From NCBI GenBank assembly GCA_017504335.1, contig JAFVRI010000166.1, positions 1-36,411 on the forward strand: a stretch of DNA of 36,411 nt, given 5' to 3'. The notes below the pieces were generated by a model. The model saw only the letters and a list, made by a program, of their open reading frames with translations. It was not told where the DNA came from and made no database searches. Every line of letters starts with the position of its first letter. The stretch's first letter is position 1. Source of the stretch: Clostridia bacterium (GTDB lineage Bacteria > Bacillota > Clostridia > Oscillospirales > CAG-272). Below are positions 7,737-16,120 of the stretch, piece after piece. Both the position numbers and the translations under genes were made by a program.

Positions 7737-8854
7737 AAAAGTTTTATCAGAACGGTGTGATCATCACCGACGGCAAGGAGATCCGCGACATGGGAATCCT
7801 CACCGAGGATGGCAAGATCCTCGATCTGATCCCCTCTGCTCCCGCGGATGCCGAGATCGTGGAGCTTCACGGAAATTATATCCTGCCCGGACTCATTGAG
7901 CTGCACTGTCACGGCGGTGACGGCGCCGAGTTCATTGACGGCACCGAGGAGTCGATCCTTCGCGCCTGCCGTCTTCATGCCGACCACGGCACACGGGTGC
8001 TCTATCCCACCATTTCCGCCACCGATTACGATACCATGGTTCGGGCACTGGAGGCATTGGAAGCCTGCCGTGACCGTATGCCCCTGGAAATTCCCGGTGC
8101 CCATTTGGAGGGTCCCTATCTGGCGCCCGAAATGTGCGGTGCCCAGGATACAGCTGTGATCCGTCTGCCCAATCCCCAAGAATACGAGGCACTGGTGGAA
8201 CGGTTCGGCTCTCTCATTGCCCGTTGGAGCTATGCTCCCGAGCGGGACACGGACGGCAAATTCCTTGCCTTCCTGAAAAAGAAGGGCATCACCCCCGCCA
8301 CGGCGCATTCCTCCGCGGAATATTCCCACATGAAGGAAGCCCTTGCGGGCGGAAACCGTTTGGTGACCCATCTTTACTCCTGTACCTCGACCATCACCCG
8401 CCACGGCGGCTTCCGCCATCTGGGTGTCATTGAGTCTGCCTTCCTCATGGATGACATTTATGTGGAGACCATTGCGGACGGCTGTCATCTCCCTCCTGAG
8501 CTTCTGCGCATGATCGTGAAGATCAAGGGTGTGGATCGCGTATGTCTGGTGACCGATGCCATTCGCTTCGGCGGCTTGACTGCCGGTGAGGTAGGCGGTT
8601 CGGTTCCCTATGTCATTGAGGACGGTGTAGCAAAGCTCGCGGATCGCTCCGCCTTTGCGGGTAGCATCGCCACCGCCGATATGCTCATCGAGCGTACCGT
8701 CCGCGCCGGCTTCTCCCTGCCCGACACGGTGCGCATGATGACCGAGACCCCCGCTACCCTGATGGGTCTTTCCACCAAGGGACACATCGCCCGTGGCTAC
8801 GATGCCGATTTCACGGTATTGGATCGGGACTTGAAGAGTGTAGCGGTTGGTTAA
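7733..8854 (+). CDS. nagA: N-acetylglucosamine-6-phosphate deacetylase
   Basis: 373 residues, amidohydrolase superfamily. It has the NagA metal motif LHCHGGDG (H58, H60), metal-binding E126 in GAHLEGPY, then TAHSSAEY, THLYSCTS, ADGCHLPPE and LVTDAIRFGG in the correct order. It removes acetate from GlcNAc-6-P (or a related N-acetylhexosamine-6-P) in the cytoplasm, giving the substrate of NagB. The start is GTG at 7733 inside the stop of the preceding gene, with AAGGAAGTGA upstream. It is the last gene of the operon; a 3'-end repeat element with a terminator follows directly. NagA and NagB flank the isomerase and dehydrogenase genes, which is unlike the usual nagAB pairs. Confidence 0.9.
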   Translation: MKKFYQNGVIITDGKEIRDMGILTEDGKILDLIPSAPADAEIVELHGNYILPGLIELHCHGGDGAEFIDGTEESILRACRLHADHGTRVLYPTISATDYDTMVRALEALEACRDRMPLEIPGAHLEGPYLAPEMCGAQDTAVIRLPNPQEYEALVERFGSLIARWSYAPERDTDGKFLAFLKKKGITPATAHSSAEYSHMKEALAGGNRLVTHLYSCTSTITRHGGFRHLGVIESAFLMDDIYVETIADGCHLPPELLRMIVKIKGVDRVCLVTDAIRFGGLTAGEVGGSVPYVIEDGVAKLADRSAFAGSIATADMLIERTVRAGFSLPDTVRMMTETPATLMGLSTKGHIARGYDADFTVLDRDLKSVAVG

Positions 8855-8860
8855 TGAATT

Positions 8861-9041
8861 CGTTACGACTCGTTTTTTCCGCTTTTAGAAAAAGCTTGGC
8901 AAAACTTTCATACAAATTATGACTTGACCCTTGTACATTCTTCTCGTCATGATTTTGCAGTAAAATATTGTTTTTCTCTAAGGTAGAAAACCATCGGACG
9001 GCTACACGTGCTACGCACAGCCACCGATGGTTTTCTTTTTG
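8861..9041 (+). repeat. 3'-end structured element, copy A (with terminator)
   Basis: Starts 6 bp after the nagA stop: TTACGACT, hairpin GCTTTTAGAAAAAGC, CAAAACTTTCATACAA, CTTGACCCTTGTACATTC, CTCGTC, then the core CTCTAAGGTAGAAA (8976-8989) leading into a hairpin GAAAACCATCGG...CCGATGGTTTTC (8986-9035) plus a T run. The last hairpin is a good intrinsic terminator; the conserved 110 nt before it are not needed for termination. Same layout as copies B-G. Confidence 0.85.
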
Positions 9042-9050
9042 TATTTATAA

Positions 9051-9203
9051 CGGGACGTCGAGGACGTCGTCCCCTACAAGATAGAAATTATTTGTCGTAC
9101 ATTCTCCTAAATAAACAAAGGCATACCCGATTGCTTATTTATTTAGGAAAATTGCATTGGCATCCCTCTATCATTTGTAGGGGGCGACGTCCTCGACGCC
9201 CCG
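9051..9203 (+). mobile_element. MITE-like palindromic element, copy 1
   Basis: 153 bp with long near-perfect terminal inverted repeats: the left arm begins CGGGACGTCGAGGACGTCG, the right arm ends CGACGTCCTCGACGCCCCG. Inside is a second inverted pair (TCCTAAATAAACAA / TTATTTATTTAGGA). No coding capacity. It lies directly after the terminator of copy A. Copies 2 and 3 are at 18217 and 29395. Confidence 0.8.
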
Positions 9204-9253
9204 AGAAACAATCGCATCCCGTTTTCTTCTTGTGTGAATCCTTCTGTGAAAAT

Positions 9254-9272
9254 GCTCCCTCCGGGAGGGAGC
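9254..9272. repeat. Small perfect hairpin (REP-like)
   Basis: GCTCCCTCCGGGAGGGAGC is a perfect inverted repeat in the otherwise featureless gap 9204-9390. It resembles the short GC-rich intergenic palindromes also present at 32.9-33.0 kb. Confidence 0.5.
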
Positions 9273-9390
9273 TGAAAGCGACTGAGGGAGAGTGCGATCA
9301 CAATAAAGAGAGACGGAACATCGCGGGCGAGCAATCAACCTACCAAATCGTTCAAGTCATTTTTTCATCGTTCATTCTTTTCCGATTCCC

Positions 9391-9420
9391 TTGACAAAGG
9401 CGGAAGAATTCTGTTATAAT
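9391..9420 (+). promoter_or_regulatory. Promoter of metallophosphoesterase-GH20 operon
   Basis: TTGACA (9391-9396), 18-bp spacer, TATAAT (9415-9420), perfect consensus hexamers. Suggests strong, possibly constitutive expression; no regulator gene is adjacent. Confidence 0.8.
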
Positions 9421-9455
9421 GAAGGAAACAATTTATAACCAAAGGAGACCGAAAC

Positions 9456-10310
9456 ATGGAAACGGTTGAAAAGAAATACCCCCGTTGGTCGGAGATCACC
9501 ATTGACGTAGGAGCCACTGCTCCCTTCCGCGTGTTGCACATGAGCGACACTCATCTGACCGAAGCGGACGAGCGGGACGATGACCGCAAGCTCGCCTTAG
9601 CGGCACAGCGAAGCAAATATTTCGCCCGCGCGGGAATTTTGGTGGAGAGCGCGACCGAATACGCAAAAAAAGAAGGCGTTCCGATCTTCCATACGGGAGA
9701 TCTGATCGACTTCGTTTCTTATAAAAATCTGGACGTTGCCCGTACTTTTTCCGAGGAAAACGATCTGTTTATGGCAGCGGGCAACCACGAATTCAGCCTT
9801 TACGTAGGAGAGGCAGTTGAGGATGCCGCCTACCGTGCGCAGAGCCTTGACAAGGTACAGGCTGCCTTTAAGAACGACATCCGTTTTTCCAAGCGAGAGA
9901 TGGGTGGCGTGAATTTCGTGGCGTTGGATAACTCCTACTATCTCATTGAGGAATGGCAGCTGAATGCCCTCAAGGAGGTGGTTGCCGAGGGAAAGCCCGT
10001 GGTTCTGCTCATCCACAACCCGCTTTACTGTGAAGCACTTTACAACCATGAAATCGTAGAAAAGAAATCGGACTCCGCCTATCTGATGGCAGTTCCCGAG
10101 GAAAAAATGAAGGGCTACAGCGAACACCGCTTCCGTCAGCAGAAGGCAGACGAGACCACCCTTCTCGCCTATGACTACATCTGCTCCGAGCCCACCATCC
10201 GTGCTATCCTAACGGGTCATTTGCACGAGGATGCCGAATATGCCATCAATGACCGTCTGACCCAGTACATGACCCGATGCACCACCCTGAAGATCGTAAA
10301 TTTCCGGTAA
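9456..10310 (+). CDS. Calcineurin-like metallophosphoesterase
   Basis: 284 residues with all the family motifs in order: D31-x-H33 (MSDTHL), GD82 (HTGDLID), GNHE (N110, H111), LLIHNP and GHLH near the C-terminus, ligating a two-metal centre. No signal peptide, so cytoplasmic. The substrate is not indicated by the sequence: a phosphosugar, nucleotide or phosphodiester. RBS AAAGGAG precedes the ATG by 8 bases. Only 15 bp separate it from the GH20 gene, so the two form an operon and may act on the same phosphorylated glycan fragment (inference). Confidence 0.85.
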   Translation: METVEKKYPRWSEITIDVGATAPFRVLHMSDTHLTEADERDDDRKLALAAQRSKYFARAGILVESATEYAKKEGVPIFHTGDLIDFVSYKNLDVARTFSEENDLFMAAGNHEFSLYVGEAVEDAAYRAQSLDKVQAAFKNDIRFSKREMGGVNFVALDNSYYLIEEWQLNALKEVVAEGKPVVLLIHNPLYCEALYNHEIVEKKSDSAYLMAVPEEKMKGYSEHRFRQQKADETTLLAYDYICSEPTIRAILTGHLHEDAEYAINDRLTQYMTRCTTLKIVNFR

Positions 10311-10325
10311 AAGGAGACAAAAAGC

Positions 10326-12176
10326 ATGAAAGTCAAGTTTTCGATTCCCGAAGAATTTTCCGTCGGCATTGCCCGCCTGCTTCCGCTTTTGGACTGTGAG
10401 GAGGGCGATGACATCCTCGTCCGTGCCGAGGCATCCGACCGTACGGGTGTGACCCTTCATAACGGTGAAGCGATCATTTACTACACAAAAAAACACCTCT
10501 TCTTCCGTGAGCTGTCGGTGCTTCTGACCGAGGCGAAGGAAAAGGACTCCTTCGAATGGTGGGAGGACGGTCACTTTGAGACGGTCTCTACCATGATCGA
10601 TACCTCCCGTTGTGCGGTCCCCACCGTCAAGACCGTGAAGAATCTGATCGACCGACTGGTGCTGATGGGCTACGGCATGGTCATGCTCTACACCGAGGAC
10701 GTGCTGACCCTTCCGAACCGCCCCTATTTCGGCTATATGCGCGGTCGCTACACCCCCGAGGAATTGCGTGCCGTGGACGACTATGCCTTCGAATACGGCA
10801 TTGAGGTCATTCCCTGTCTCGAATGCTACGGTCACATGGAAAAGTATCTCATGTGGAAGGAGGCATCTCCCATCAAGGATACGGCAAGGGTGCTTCTGGC
10901 AAGAGAGGAAAAGACCTTTGACTTTCTGGACGAGCTGATCGGTACGGTCTCTGCCTGCTTCCGCTCCCGCCGCATTCACATCGGCATGGACGAGGCATGG
11001 GATATGGGACGCGGAAAGTTTTTGGACAGAAACGGCTACGTTCCTGCCTTTGAGATCTTCAACGAATACATGGAGCGGCTGATCTCCATTACAAGGAAAT
11101 ACGGACTTCGCCCCATGATGTGGAGCGATATGTACTTCCGTGTCTGCCATCCGAAGCACAAATATTGCGCCCCCGAAACCGAAATCCCACCCGAGGTAGC
11201 GAAAAGAATCCCCGCCGAGGTGGAGCTGGTATTCTGGCATTACGGTGAGGAGTACGGCAGTGATGATTACATGCTCAAAAAGCACAAGGCGCTAAATCGT
11301 TCCGTGATCTTCGCGGGCGGTCTTTGGAGCTGGATCGGTCATTTTCCCGAGCATTATTACACCATGGATTGCACAAAGCAGTCTCTGCTTGCCTGCCGCG
11401 CAAATGACGTGCGGGAAGCCATGGCGACCCTTTGGACCAATGACAATGCCGAGTGCGATTGGTACACAAATCTGTTCGGACTCTCCTATTTCGCGGAGCT
11501 TTGCTACGACAAAGACCCGACCGAAGAAAAGCTGCGTCGCCGTTTCCATGCGGTCAGCGGCGGTAACTATGATGCCTTCCTGCTCATGAGCGACTACCAC
11601 AACAAGGATCTTGCCAAGGACTATGAGAACTATTCTCACCGCTTCCTCGGAAAGCCTCTCTTCTGGCAGGACATTATGGAGGGTCTCTATGACAGTCACT
11701 TAGAGGGCCATCCCATGAGTTCGCACTATGCCGAGGCGACCCGCCGTATGGCAGCCTACGCGGATGCCGAGGGCGAATGGCAGTTCCTCTACTCCTTTGC
11801 AGCCAAGGTCTTTGACTACATGGGCGTCAAAACCCTGATTGCCGAAAATCTGGTATCAGCTTACAAGCGGGGAGACCGCGCGCTTCTTTCGGAGATTGCC
11901 GAGATCCTGCTCCCTGCCCTCAAGGATGCCGTCATCCGTGTTCACGAGGCGCATAAGGCGATCTGGTTCAAGCACAATAAGATCATCGGTTGGTCCAACC
12001 TCGACGTGCGCTATGCCGGTGTTGCCGCCCGTTGCGATACCGCAAAGGCGCTCATCGAAGCCTACCTCGCAGGGGAGCTCGACTCCCTCGAAAAATTGGA
12101 CGAGCCCCGTCTCCACAAGCCCTTAGACGGATTTGTGCAGTACAGCGCCATCGCTACGCCGAATCTGAAAACGTGA
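10326..12176 (+). CDS. Intracellular GH20 beta-N-acetylhexosaminidase
   Basis: 616 residues. A short N-terminal GH20b-like domain (1-85) precedes the TIM barrel. The family's catalytic pair is D222-E223 in RIHIGMDEAWDMGRG, where Asp positions the substrate acetamido group and Glu is the acid. Other active-site-like segments: IDTSRCAVPT, ECYGHMEKY, PMMWSDMYFR, ATLWTNDNAECDW. No signal peptide or membrane anchor, so it acts on imported oligosaccharides, releasing terminal beta-GlcNAc or GalNAc for the NagA/NagB route. Length fits the signal-less GH20 subgroup found in streptococci and clostridia (from memory). RBS AAAAGGAGAC. Followed by 3'-end element copy B with its terminator. Confidence 0.88.
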   Translation: MKVKFSIPEEFSVGIARLLPLLDCEEGDDILVRAEASDRTGVTLHNGEAIIYYTKKHLFFRELSVLLTEAKEKDSFEWWEDGHFETVSTMIDTSRCAVPTVKTVKNLIDRLVLMGYGMVMLYTEDVLTLPNRPYFGYMRGRYTPEELRAVDDYAFEYGIEVIPCLECYGHMEKYLMWKEASPIKDTARVLLAREEKTFDFLDELIGTVSACFRSRRIHIGMDEAWDMGRGKFLDRNGYVPAFEIFNEYMERLISITRKYGLRPMMWSDMYFRVCHPKHKYCAPETEIPPEVAKRIPAEVELVFWHYGEEYGSDDYMLKKHKALNRSVIFAGGLWSWIGHFPEHYYTMDCTKQSLLACRANDVREAMATLWTNDNAECDWYTNLFGLSYFAELCYDKDPTEEKLRRRFHAVSGGNYDAFLLMSDYHNKDLAKDYENYSHRFLGKPLFWQDIMEGLYDSHLEGHPMSSHYAEATRRMAAYADAEGEWQFLYSFAAKVFDYMGVKTLIAENLVSAYKRGDRALLSEIAEILLPALKDAVIRVHEAHKAIWFKHNKIIGWSNLDVRYAGVAARCDTAKALIEAYLAGELDSLEKLDEPRLHKPLDGFVQYSAIATPNLKT

Positions 12177-12180
12177 TATT

Positions 12181-12351
12181 ACTTACGACTAATATTAGGT
12201 CGCTTTTGAAAAAGCTCCGCAAAACTTTTCATACAAGGATATTTTTATTTTTTATTCACGTTCCTTGTCTTTGTGTCACGTGTAAACGTATGGTTTCTCT
12301 CTAAGGTGGAAATCCGTCGGACCCTCTGGCGTCCCGACGGATTTCTTTTTG
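12181..12351 (+). repeat. 3'-end structured element, copy B (with terminator)
   Basis: Begins 4 bp after the GH20 stop. CTTACGACT, hairpin CGCTTTTGAAAAAGC, CTCCGCAAAACTTTTCATACAA, core CTCTAAGGTGGAAA (12299-12312), terminator hairpin GAAATCCGTCGG...CCGACGGATTTC (12309-12345) plus T run. Stem sequence differs from copy A at both arms together (ACCATCGG versus TCCGTCGG), keeping pairing. Confidence 0.85.
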
Positions 12352-12368
12352 TTTTTTTTTAATAAAAA

Positions 12369-12578
12369 AGAAAACCATCGGTGTCCTCCTTCGCTTCGCT
12401 TCGGGACATATGCTTGCGCATATGTTGGCTCAGCAACGCAGTCCGATGGTTTTCTACCTTAGAGAAAAAACAATATTCTTTTACGCAAATCATGACGAGA
12501 ACAATGCACAAAGGTCAAGCCAAAACAAGTAATAAAGTTTTTGCGCCACTTTTTTCAAAAAGTGGCAAATCGCGTCCC
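12369..12578 (-). repeat. 3'-end structured element, copy C (with terminator)
   Basis: Minus-strand copy that overlaps the end of the LacI gene. The 5' motif GGGACGCGATTT is followed by a hairpin with a changed stem (GCCACTTTTT / AAAAAGTGGC, 12566-12545), the core CTCTAAGGTAGAAA (12464-12451) and a terminator stem CCATCGG/CCGATGG enlarged by extra internal hairpins (CATATG...CATATG). The LacI stop codon lies in the loop of the first hairpin. Confidence 0.85.
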
Positions 12579-13532
12579 TCTCAGCTCCGATGGCAGGCGG
12601 GTGAATTTTTCGTCGGGGAAAATGCCGGATTCCACGTATCGGTTAGCAAGGGAGAGTGCCTTGCGCATCTGCGTTTCGGGGGATTGAATCGCCAGAGCGG
12701 CGATCCGACCGTTTTCCCAATGCTTTTGTGCCGTAGGGGGAAACTCGAAGCCGATATAGCGGCAATCCATGCGATCCTTTAATTTATAGAGCGCATCGCA
12801 AGCGGAGGCGGTCACACCGTCAAAACCGAAAAGATAATCGAGCTTCTTTCCCGACCCGTCAATGGTTCGGGCAAGGTGGGAGGCATAGAGCGCAGAGGCT
12901 TCGGGTGGATCGATCATGAGGATCTCCGCACAGTCACCGAGCCCATCCGAGAATCCTCGCACACGCTCGATAGCGGAAACGCTTCCGTTGGGGCGAAGAA
13001 CCCCAACTGTCGGGCACTGCCCTCCATCGAACCGCACCGCCTCGGCAAGCGCCAATCCGTCTTCGTAAAAATCCGATCCCACAAAAAAGGTGTTCGGGAT
13101 AGGCGTATATTCGCAAAGCTGAAGAATCAGCATTCTGTCCGCCAGCCGAGCCAGCTCCTCTCGGAGTTCCTCTCCTGGAAGGGCGGCAAGGATCACCGCC
13201 GACACGCCCGCCTCAACAGCTTGGGAGAGACAAAGAGAAACTTCTCGATCTTCCCTGTCACGGTGCATAGCGGAATAGATCTTCAGCGTCTCGTTTTTAC
13301 CGCCCAAAACCGCCAGTGCCCGATTCCAGAAAAACTTGGGATTGTCGGGAAGAATCACACAAATACCGTTTCCTTCCCTGCGAGATGCCAAGGGTTCTCC
13401 CGCGCATACCGCGGCGCGTACCGCCTCTCTCGTCTCGTAATCGACCCCGGGGCAATTTCGGAGAACCTTGCTGACCGTAGAGACACTTTTGCCGCTTCGG
13501 TTGGCAATCTCGGTCATACTTTGTTTACTCAT
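12555..13532 (-). CDS. LacI family transcriptional regulator
   Basis: 325 residues. N-terminal HTH (MTEIANRSGKSVSTVSKVL, residues 6-24), then a periplasmic-binding-protein-like effector domain (GICVILPDN, FVGSDFYEDG, VGVLRPNGSVSAIERVRGFSDG, DYLFGFDGVTASAC, YIGFEF). I chose ATG 13532, preceded by GGGGGGA, rather than upstream in-frame Met codons that would add residues unlike the family. It is divergent from the GH109-like gene, 114 bp apart, so it probably represses it; the ligand is probably a sugar or amino sugar. The last codons (RFATF-stop) are supplied by repeat copy C. Confidence 0.88.
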   Translation of the reverse strand: MSKQSMTEIANRSGKSVSTVSKVLRNCPGVDYETREAVRAAVCAGEPLASRREGNGICVILPDNPKFFWNRALAVLGGKNETLKIYSAMHRDREDREVSLCLSQAVEAGVSAVILAALPGEELREELARLADRMLILQLCEYTPIPNTFFVGSDFYEDGLALAEAVRFDGGQCPTVGVLRPNGSVSAIERVRGFSDGLGDCAEILMIDPPEASALYASHLARTIDGSGKKLDYLFGFDGVTASACDALYKLKDRMDCRYIGFEFPPTAQKHWENGRIAALAIQSPETQMRKALSLANRYVESGIFPDEKFTRLPSELRGTRFATF

Positions 13533-13568
13533 TCCAAAAATCCCCCCTATATTTGTGCATCTTGTACA

Positions 13569-13597
13569 TTGACGGAAAATCTTCCTCATGTTACAAT
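13569..13597 (+). promoter_or_regulatory. Promoter of the GH109-like gene
   Basis: TTGACG (13569-13574), 17-bp spacer, TACAAT (13592-13597), in the LacI/GH109-like intergenic gap. No unambiguous LacI operator palindrome could be assigned by eye. Confidence 0.65.
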
Positions 13598-13646
13598 GAA
13601 TCCATCGGTTATATCTTATCATAAAAACAAAAAGGAGTCAACCACT

Positions 13647-14948
13647 ATGGAAGCAAAAAACAAAAGACTGAAGATCGGTGTGTTCGGCGGTGCCCGCGGC
13701 TATACCATGATTCAGGTGCTCTTCTCCCATGATAAAGCGGACCTTGTTGCCGTCTGCGATAAGTACGAGCCTCTTCTGGATAAGGTCAAGGAAAAGGCAA
13801 AGGAGTTGGGTACCGAGGTTGCTTGCTACAACAATTTTGAGGATTTTCTGAATCACCCCGAGCTGGATGCGGTGGTTCTTGCCAACTATGCCACCGAGCA
13901 CGTTCCCTTTGCCATCCGTTGCATGAAAGCGGGCAAGCACGTGCTTTCCGAGGTACTTCCCTGCGAGACTATGGCAGAGGCAGTGGAGCTGATCGAGGCG
14001 GTAGAAGAGACCGGAATGGTTTATGCCTACGCAGAGAACTATTGCTATATGCAGCATTCCTTTGAGATGTGGCAGAGATACCAATCGGGTGAGATGGGCG
14101 AGGCTCACTATGGCGAGGGCGAGTACATTCACGATTGCTCCTCCATCTGGCCCCGTTGCACCTACGGTGACCGCAATCACTGGAGAAACCGCCTGTACGC
14201 TACCTTCTATTGCACCCACTCCTTGGGTCCGCTGATCGCCATGACAGGTCTGCGCCCCAAGTCGGTGGTCGGCTTTGAGACCAATCCCATCAAGGGCGGA
14301 CTGCTTGCGAAAGGAACCGCAGGTCTTGCGGGAATCGAAATGGTCACCATGGAGAATGGCGCCGTATTCAAGAGCATCCACGGCGGACTCAAGCGTGAGC
14401 CCGGCAGCATCAACTACCAGCTCTATTGCGACAAGGGCGTGATGGAATCGGGCAGACACTTCTCCCGTCATCCCGAGAGAAGCGTAGGCAACTGCCTCTA
14501 CGTCTATAAGGAAGGCGAAGAGCTTTGCAAGGGCGATTGGGAAAAGTACGACCCCGACTGCCAGATCGCCCGTGACGGCAGACTGAAGAGCGGCATCGAA
14601 TCCCACGCAGGCTCCGATTTCTACCCCACCCACTGCTTCATCGAAAAGATTTTGGGCGGTGAGGACGGAAAGTGGTCCATCGACGTCTATCAGGCGGTTG
14701 ACATGGGCATCTGCGGAATCCTTGCTTGGCGTTCGGTATTGAACGGAAATACCCCCATGGCTGTTCCCAATCTTCGCAATCAAGAGGAGCGTGACGCATG
14801 GAGAAACGACCGCGCCTGCACGACCCCCGAGAAGGCGGGCGACGAGCTGCTTCCCATTAGCTCCCACGAAGAGCTTCTGGTAGATCCCGGCGACGAGGTC
14901 TATGAAGAGATCCGCCGTCTGTGGCTGGCAGGAGAAAAGCAGAAATAA
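13647..14948 (+). CDS. GH109-like NAD-dependent glycosidase / Gfo/Idh/MocA oxidoreductase
   Basis: 433 residues. Rossmann start KIGVFGGARGYT, then SEVLPCE (101-107) in place of EKP, AENYCYM (129-135), GEGEYIHD (157-163), and FYCTHSLGPL (187-196). From memory these align with the GH109 signatures EVPAA, ENC, EGAYIHD and THGLGP; GH109 enzymes are NAD-dependent alpha-N-acetylgalactosaminidases of about this length that work by transient oxidation at C3. This would fit the GlcNAc/GalNAc theme here. No signal peptide. RBS AAAGGAG precedes ATG 13647; the frame stays open upstream but that part is antisense to LacI. A plain sugar dehydrogenase is the alternative. Confidence 0.75.
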   Translation: MEAKNKRLKIGVFGGARGYTMIQVLFSHDKADLVAVCDKYEPLLDKVKEKAKELGTEVACYNNFEDFLNHPELDAVVLANYATEHVPFAIRCMKAGKHVLSEVLPCETMAEAVELIEAVEETGMVYAYAENYCYMQHSFEMWQRYQSGEMGEAHYGEGEYIHDCSSIWPRCTYGDRNHWRNRLYATFYCTHSLGPLIAMTGLRPKSVVGFETNPIKGGLLAKGTAGLAGIEMVTMENGAVFKSIHGGLKREPGSINYQLYCDKGVMESGRHFSRHPERSVGNCLYVYKEGEELCKGDWEKYDPDCQIARDGRLKSGIESHAGSDFYPTHCFIEKILGGEDGKWSIDVYQAVDMGICGILAWRSVLNGNTPMAVPNLRNQEERDAWRNDRACTTPEKAGDELLPISSHEELLVDPGDEVYEEIRRLWLAGEKQK

Positions 14949-14969
14949 AAACGCGGACGCGAGGACGCG

Positions 14970-15137
14970 GGGGACGCGATTTGTCGCTTTTTAAAAAAAG
15001 CTCCGCAAAAACTTTATTACAGGTTATGGCTTGACCCTTCTGCATTGTCCTCGTCATTGTTTTTGTAAAAGAATATTCTTTTTTCTCTAAGGTGGAAATC
15101 CGTCGGACCCTGCTGCGTCCCGACGGATTTCTTTTTT
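14970..15137 (+). repeat. 3'-end structured element, copy D (with terminator)
   Basis: Downstream of the GH109-like gene. GGGACGCGATTTGTCGC, hairpin GCTTTTTAAAAAAAGC, CTCCGCAAAAACTTTATTAC, CTTGACCCTTCTGCATTG, CTCGTC, core CTCTAAGGTGGAAA (15085-15098), terminator stem GAAATCCGTCGG...CCGACGGATTTC and T run. Just upstream (14950-14975) GGACGCG is repeated in degenerate tandem. Confidence 0.85.
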
Positions 15138-15147
15138 CATGATCGAT

Positions 15148-15975
15148 TCAACGGTGCAGTCTGCGAAATTCGGAAGGACTCATTCCCTCGGTACGCCGAA
15201 AGATCGAGCAAAAATAGCTCACATCCTCAAAGCCGACCGAATAAGCAGCCTCCCGAATAGAGGTCTCGGGATGCTCCAAGAGAACCTCCTTGCATTTCCG
15301 TATCTTGACCATGTTGACATATTCAAGGGGCGTTTGACACATAACCCTTTTGAAGGACGCGCAAAAATGCTGTGGTGTACATCCGACCTGCTCCGCAAGC
15401 TCCGAGAGCGAGATCGGACGGTGATAATTTTGTTCGATGTAGGCAAGAACGGGACCGAGCTTCGCCAGACGATGGGTCATGGACGGTGTTTTTTCGGAGG
15501 AAAGAAACCGAAGAAGATCGGAAAGAATGGCGTATACCAAAGAGGAGCACAGAATATTTTTTGCGGGGAGAGCGGACACAGCCGTGTCATACAGATCCTC
15601 CAGCTTTCCCGCAAGCACATAGGGTGTAGTGACCGTCAGCACGCTTGATTCCCGAACACCCAGGATCTCTCGGATAAACCGCTCGGTTTCGGTTCCCGAA
15701 AAGATGATCCAATCCACGGTCCAACCGGGAGTCAGCGCGAAATATTCGTGGGGCTCGTTGGGAAAGAGAAGCATTCCCTTTCCCTCCTCCAACGTGTAGG
15801 TATTTCCCCGAAGATACAGCTCCCCCTTCCCCTCTCGGCATTGGATCCACTGATATCGGGGATGTCCGATGGGACGGTGAATATGCTCCTGCTCATACCG
15901 AATGCCAACCCCCGCAAAATAATATGGGAGCGTCAGGTCAAATTCCGTAGCGACGGGTAATATGAATTTTTTCAT
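15148..15975 (-). CDS. AraC family transcriptional regulator
   Basis: 275 residues. N-terminal cupin-like ligand domain (GEGKGELYLRG-type segment near residues 45-60, then GKGMLLFPNEPHEYF), and C-terminal AraC HTH pair (ISLSELAEQVGCTPQHFCASFKR and IREAAYSVGFEDVSYFCSIFRR, ending GMSPSEFRRLH). ATG 15975 follows GAGGTG at 6 bases; an upstream GTG lies inside that ribosome site and is rejected. Divergent from the GH42 gene, which it most likely activates in response to a galactoside. Promoter TTGACC-17-TATAAT (16024-15996). Confidence 0.9.
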   Translation of the reverse strand: MKKFILPVATEFDLTLPYYFAGVGIRYEQEHIHRPIGHPRYQWIQCREGKGELYLRGNTYTLEEGKGMLLFPNEPHEYFALTPGWTVDWIIFSGTETERFIREILGVRESSVLTVTTPYVLAGKLEDLYDTAVSALPAKNILCSSLVYAILSDLLRFLSSEKTPSMTHRLAKLGPVLAYIEQNYHRPISLSELAEQVGCTPQHFCASFKRVMCQTPLEYVNMVKIRKCKEVLLEHPETSIREAAYSVGFEDVSYFCSIFRRTEGMSPSEFRRLHR

Positions 15976-15995
15976 AAAGATCACCTCTTTTATAG

Positions 15996-16088
15996 ATTAT
16001 ATCACAAGAATACAAAAAGGTCAATCTTAATATTGCCATATTTCTTGAAAATAATCTGATTGACAGGGCGATCCGAATATGATATTCT
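15996..16088. promoter_or_regulatory. Divergent promoters of araC-type gene and GH42 gene
   Basis: Leftward: TTGACC (16024-16019), 17 bp, TATAAT (16001-15996). Rightward: TTGACA (16060-16065), 17 bp, TATTCT (16083-16088). The 35 bp between the two -35 boxes are AT-rich (AATATTGCCATATTTCTTG) and are the likely regulator-binding area. Confidence 0.75.
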
Positions 16089-16120
16089 ATCCTCATCAAC
16101 CATAAAAAGGAGAATCCGCA

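Noticed and set aside
8920..8945. CTTGACCC inside the 3'-end elements as a -35 box
   Set aside because: No TATAAT-like hexamer at 16-18 bp in copies A, C or D.
12876..13646. N-terminal extension of the GH109-like protein
   Set aside because: The extra 257 codons are antisense to LacI; ATG 13647 has a proper AAAGGAG and starts the Rossmann fold.
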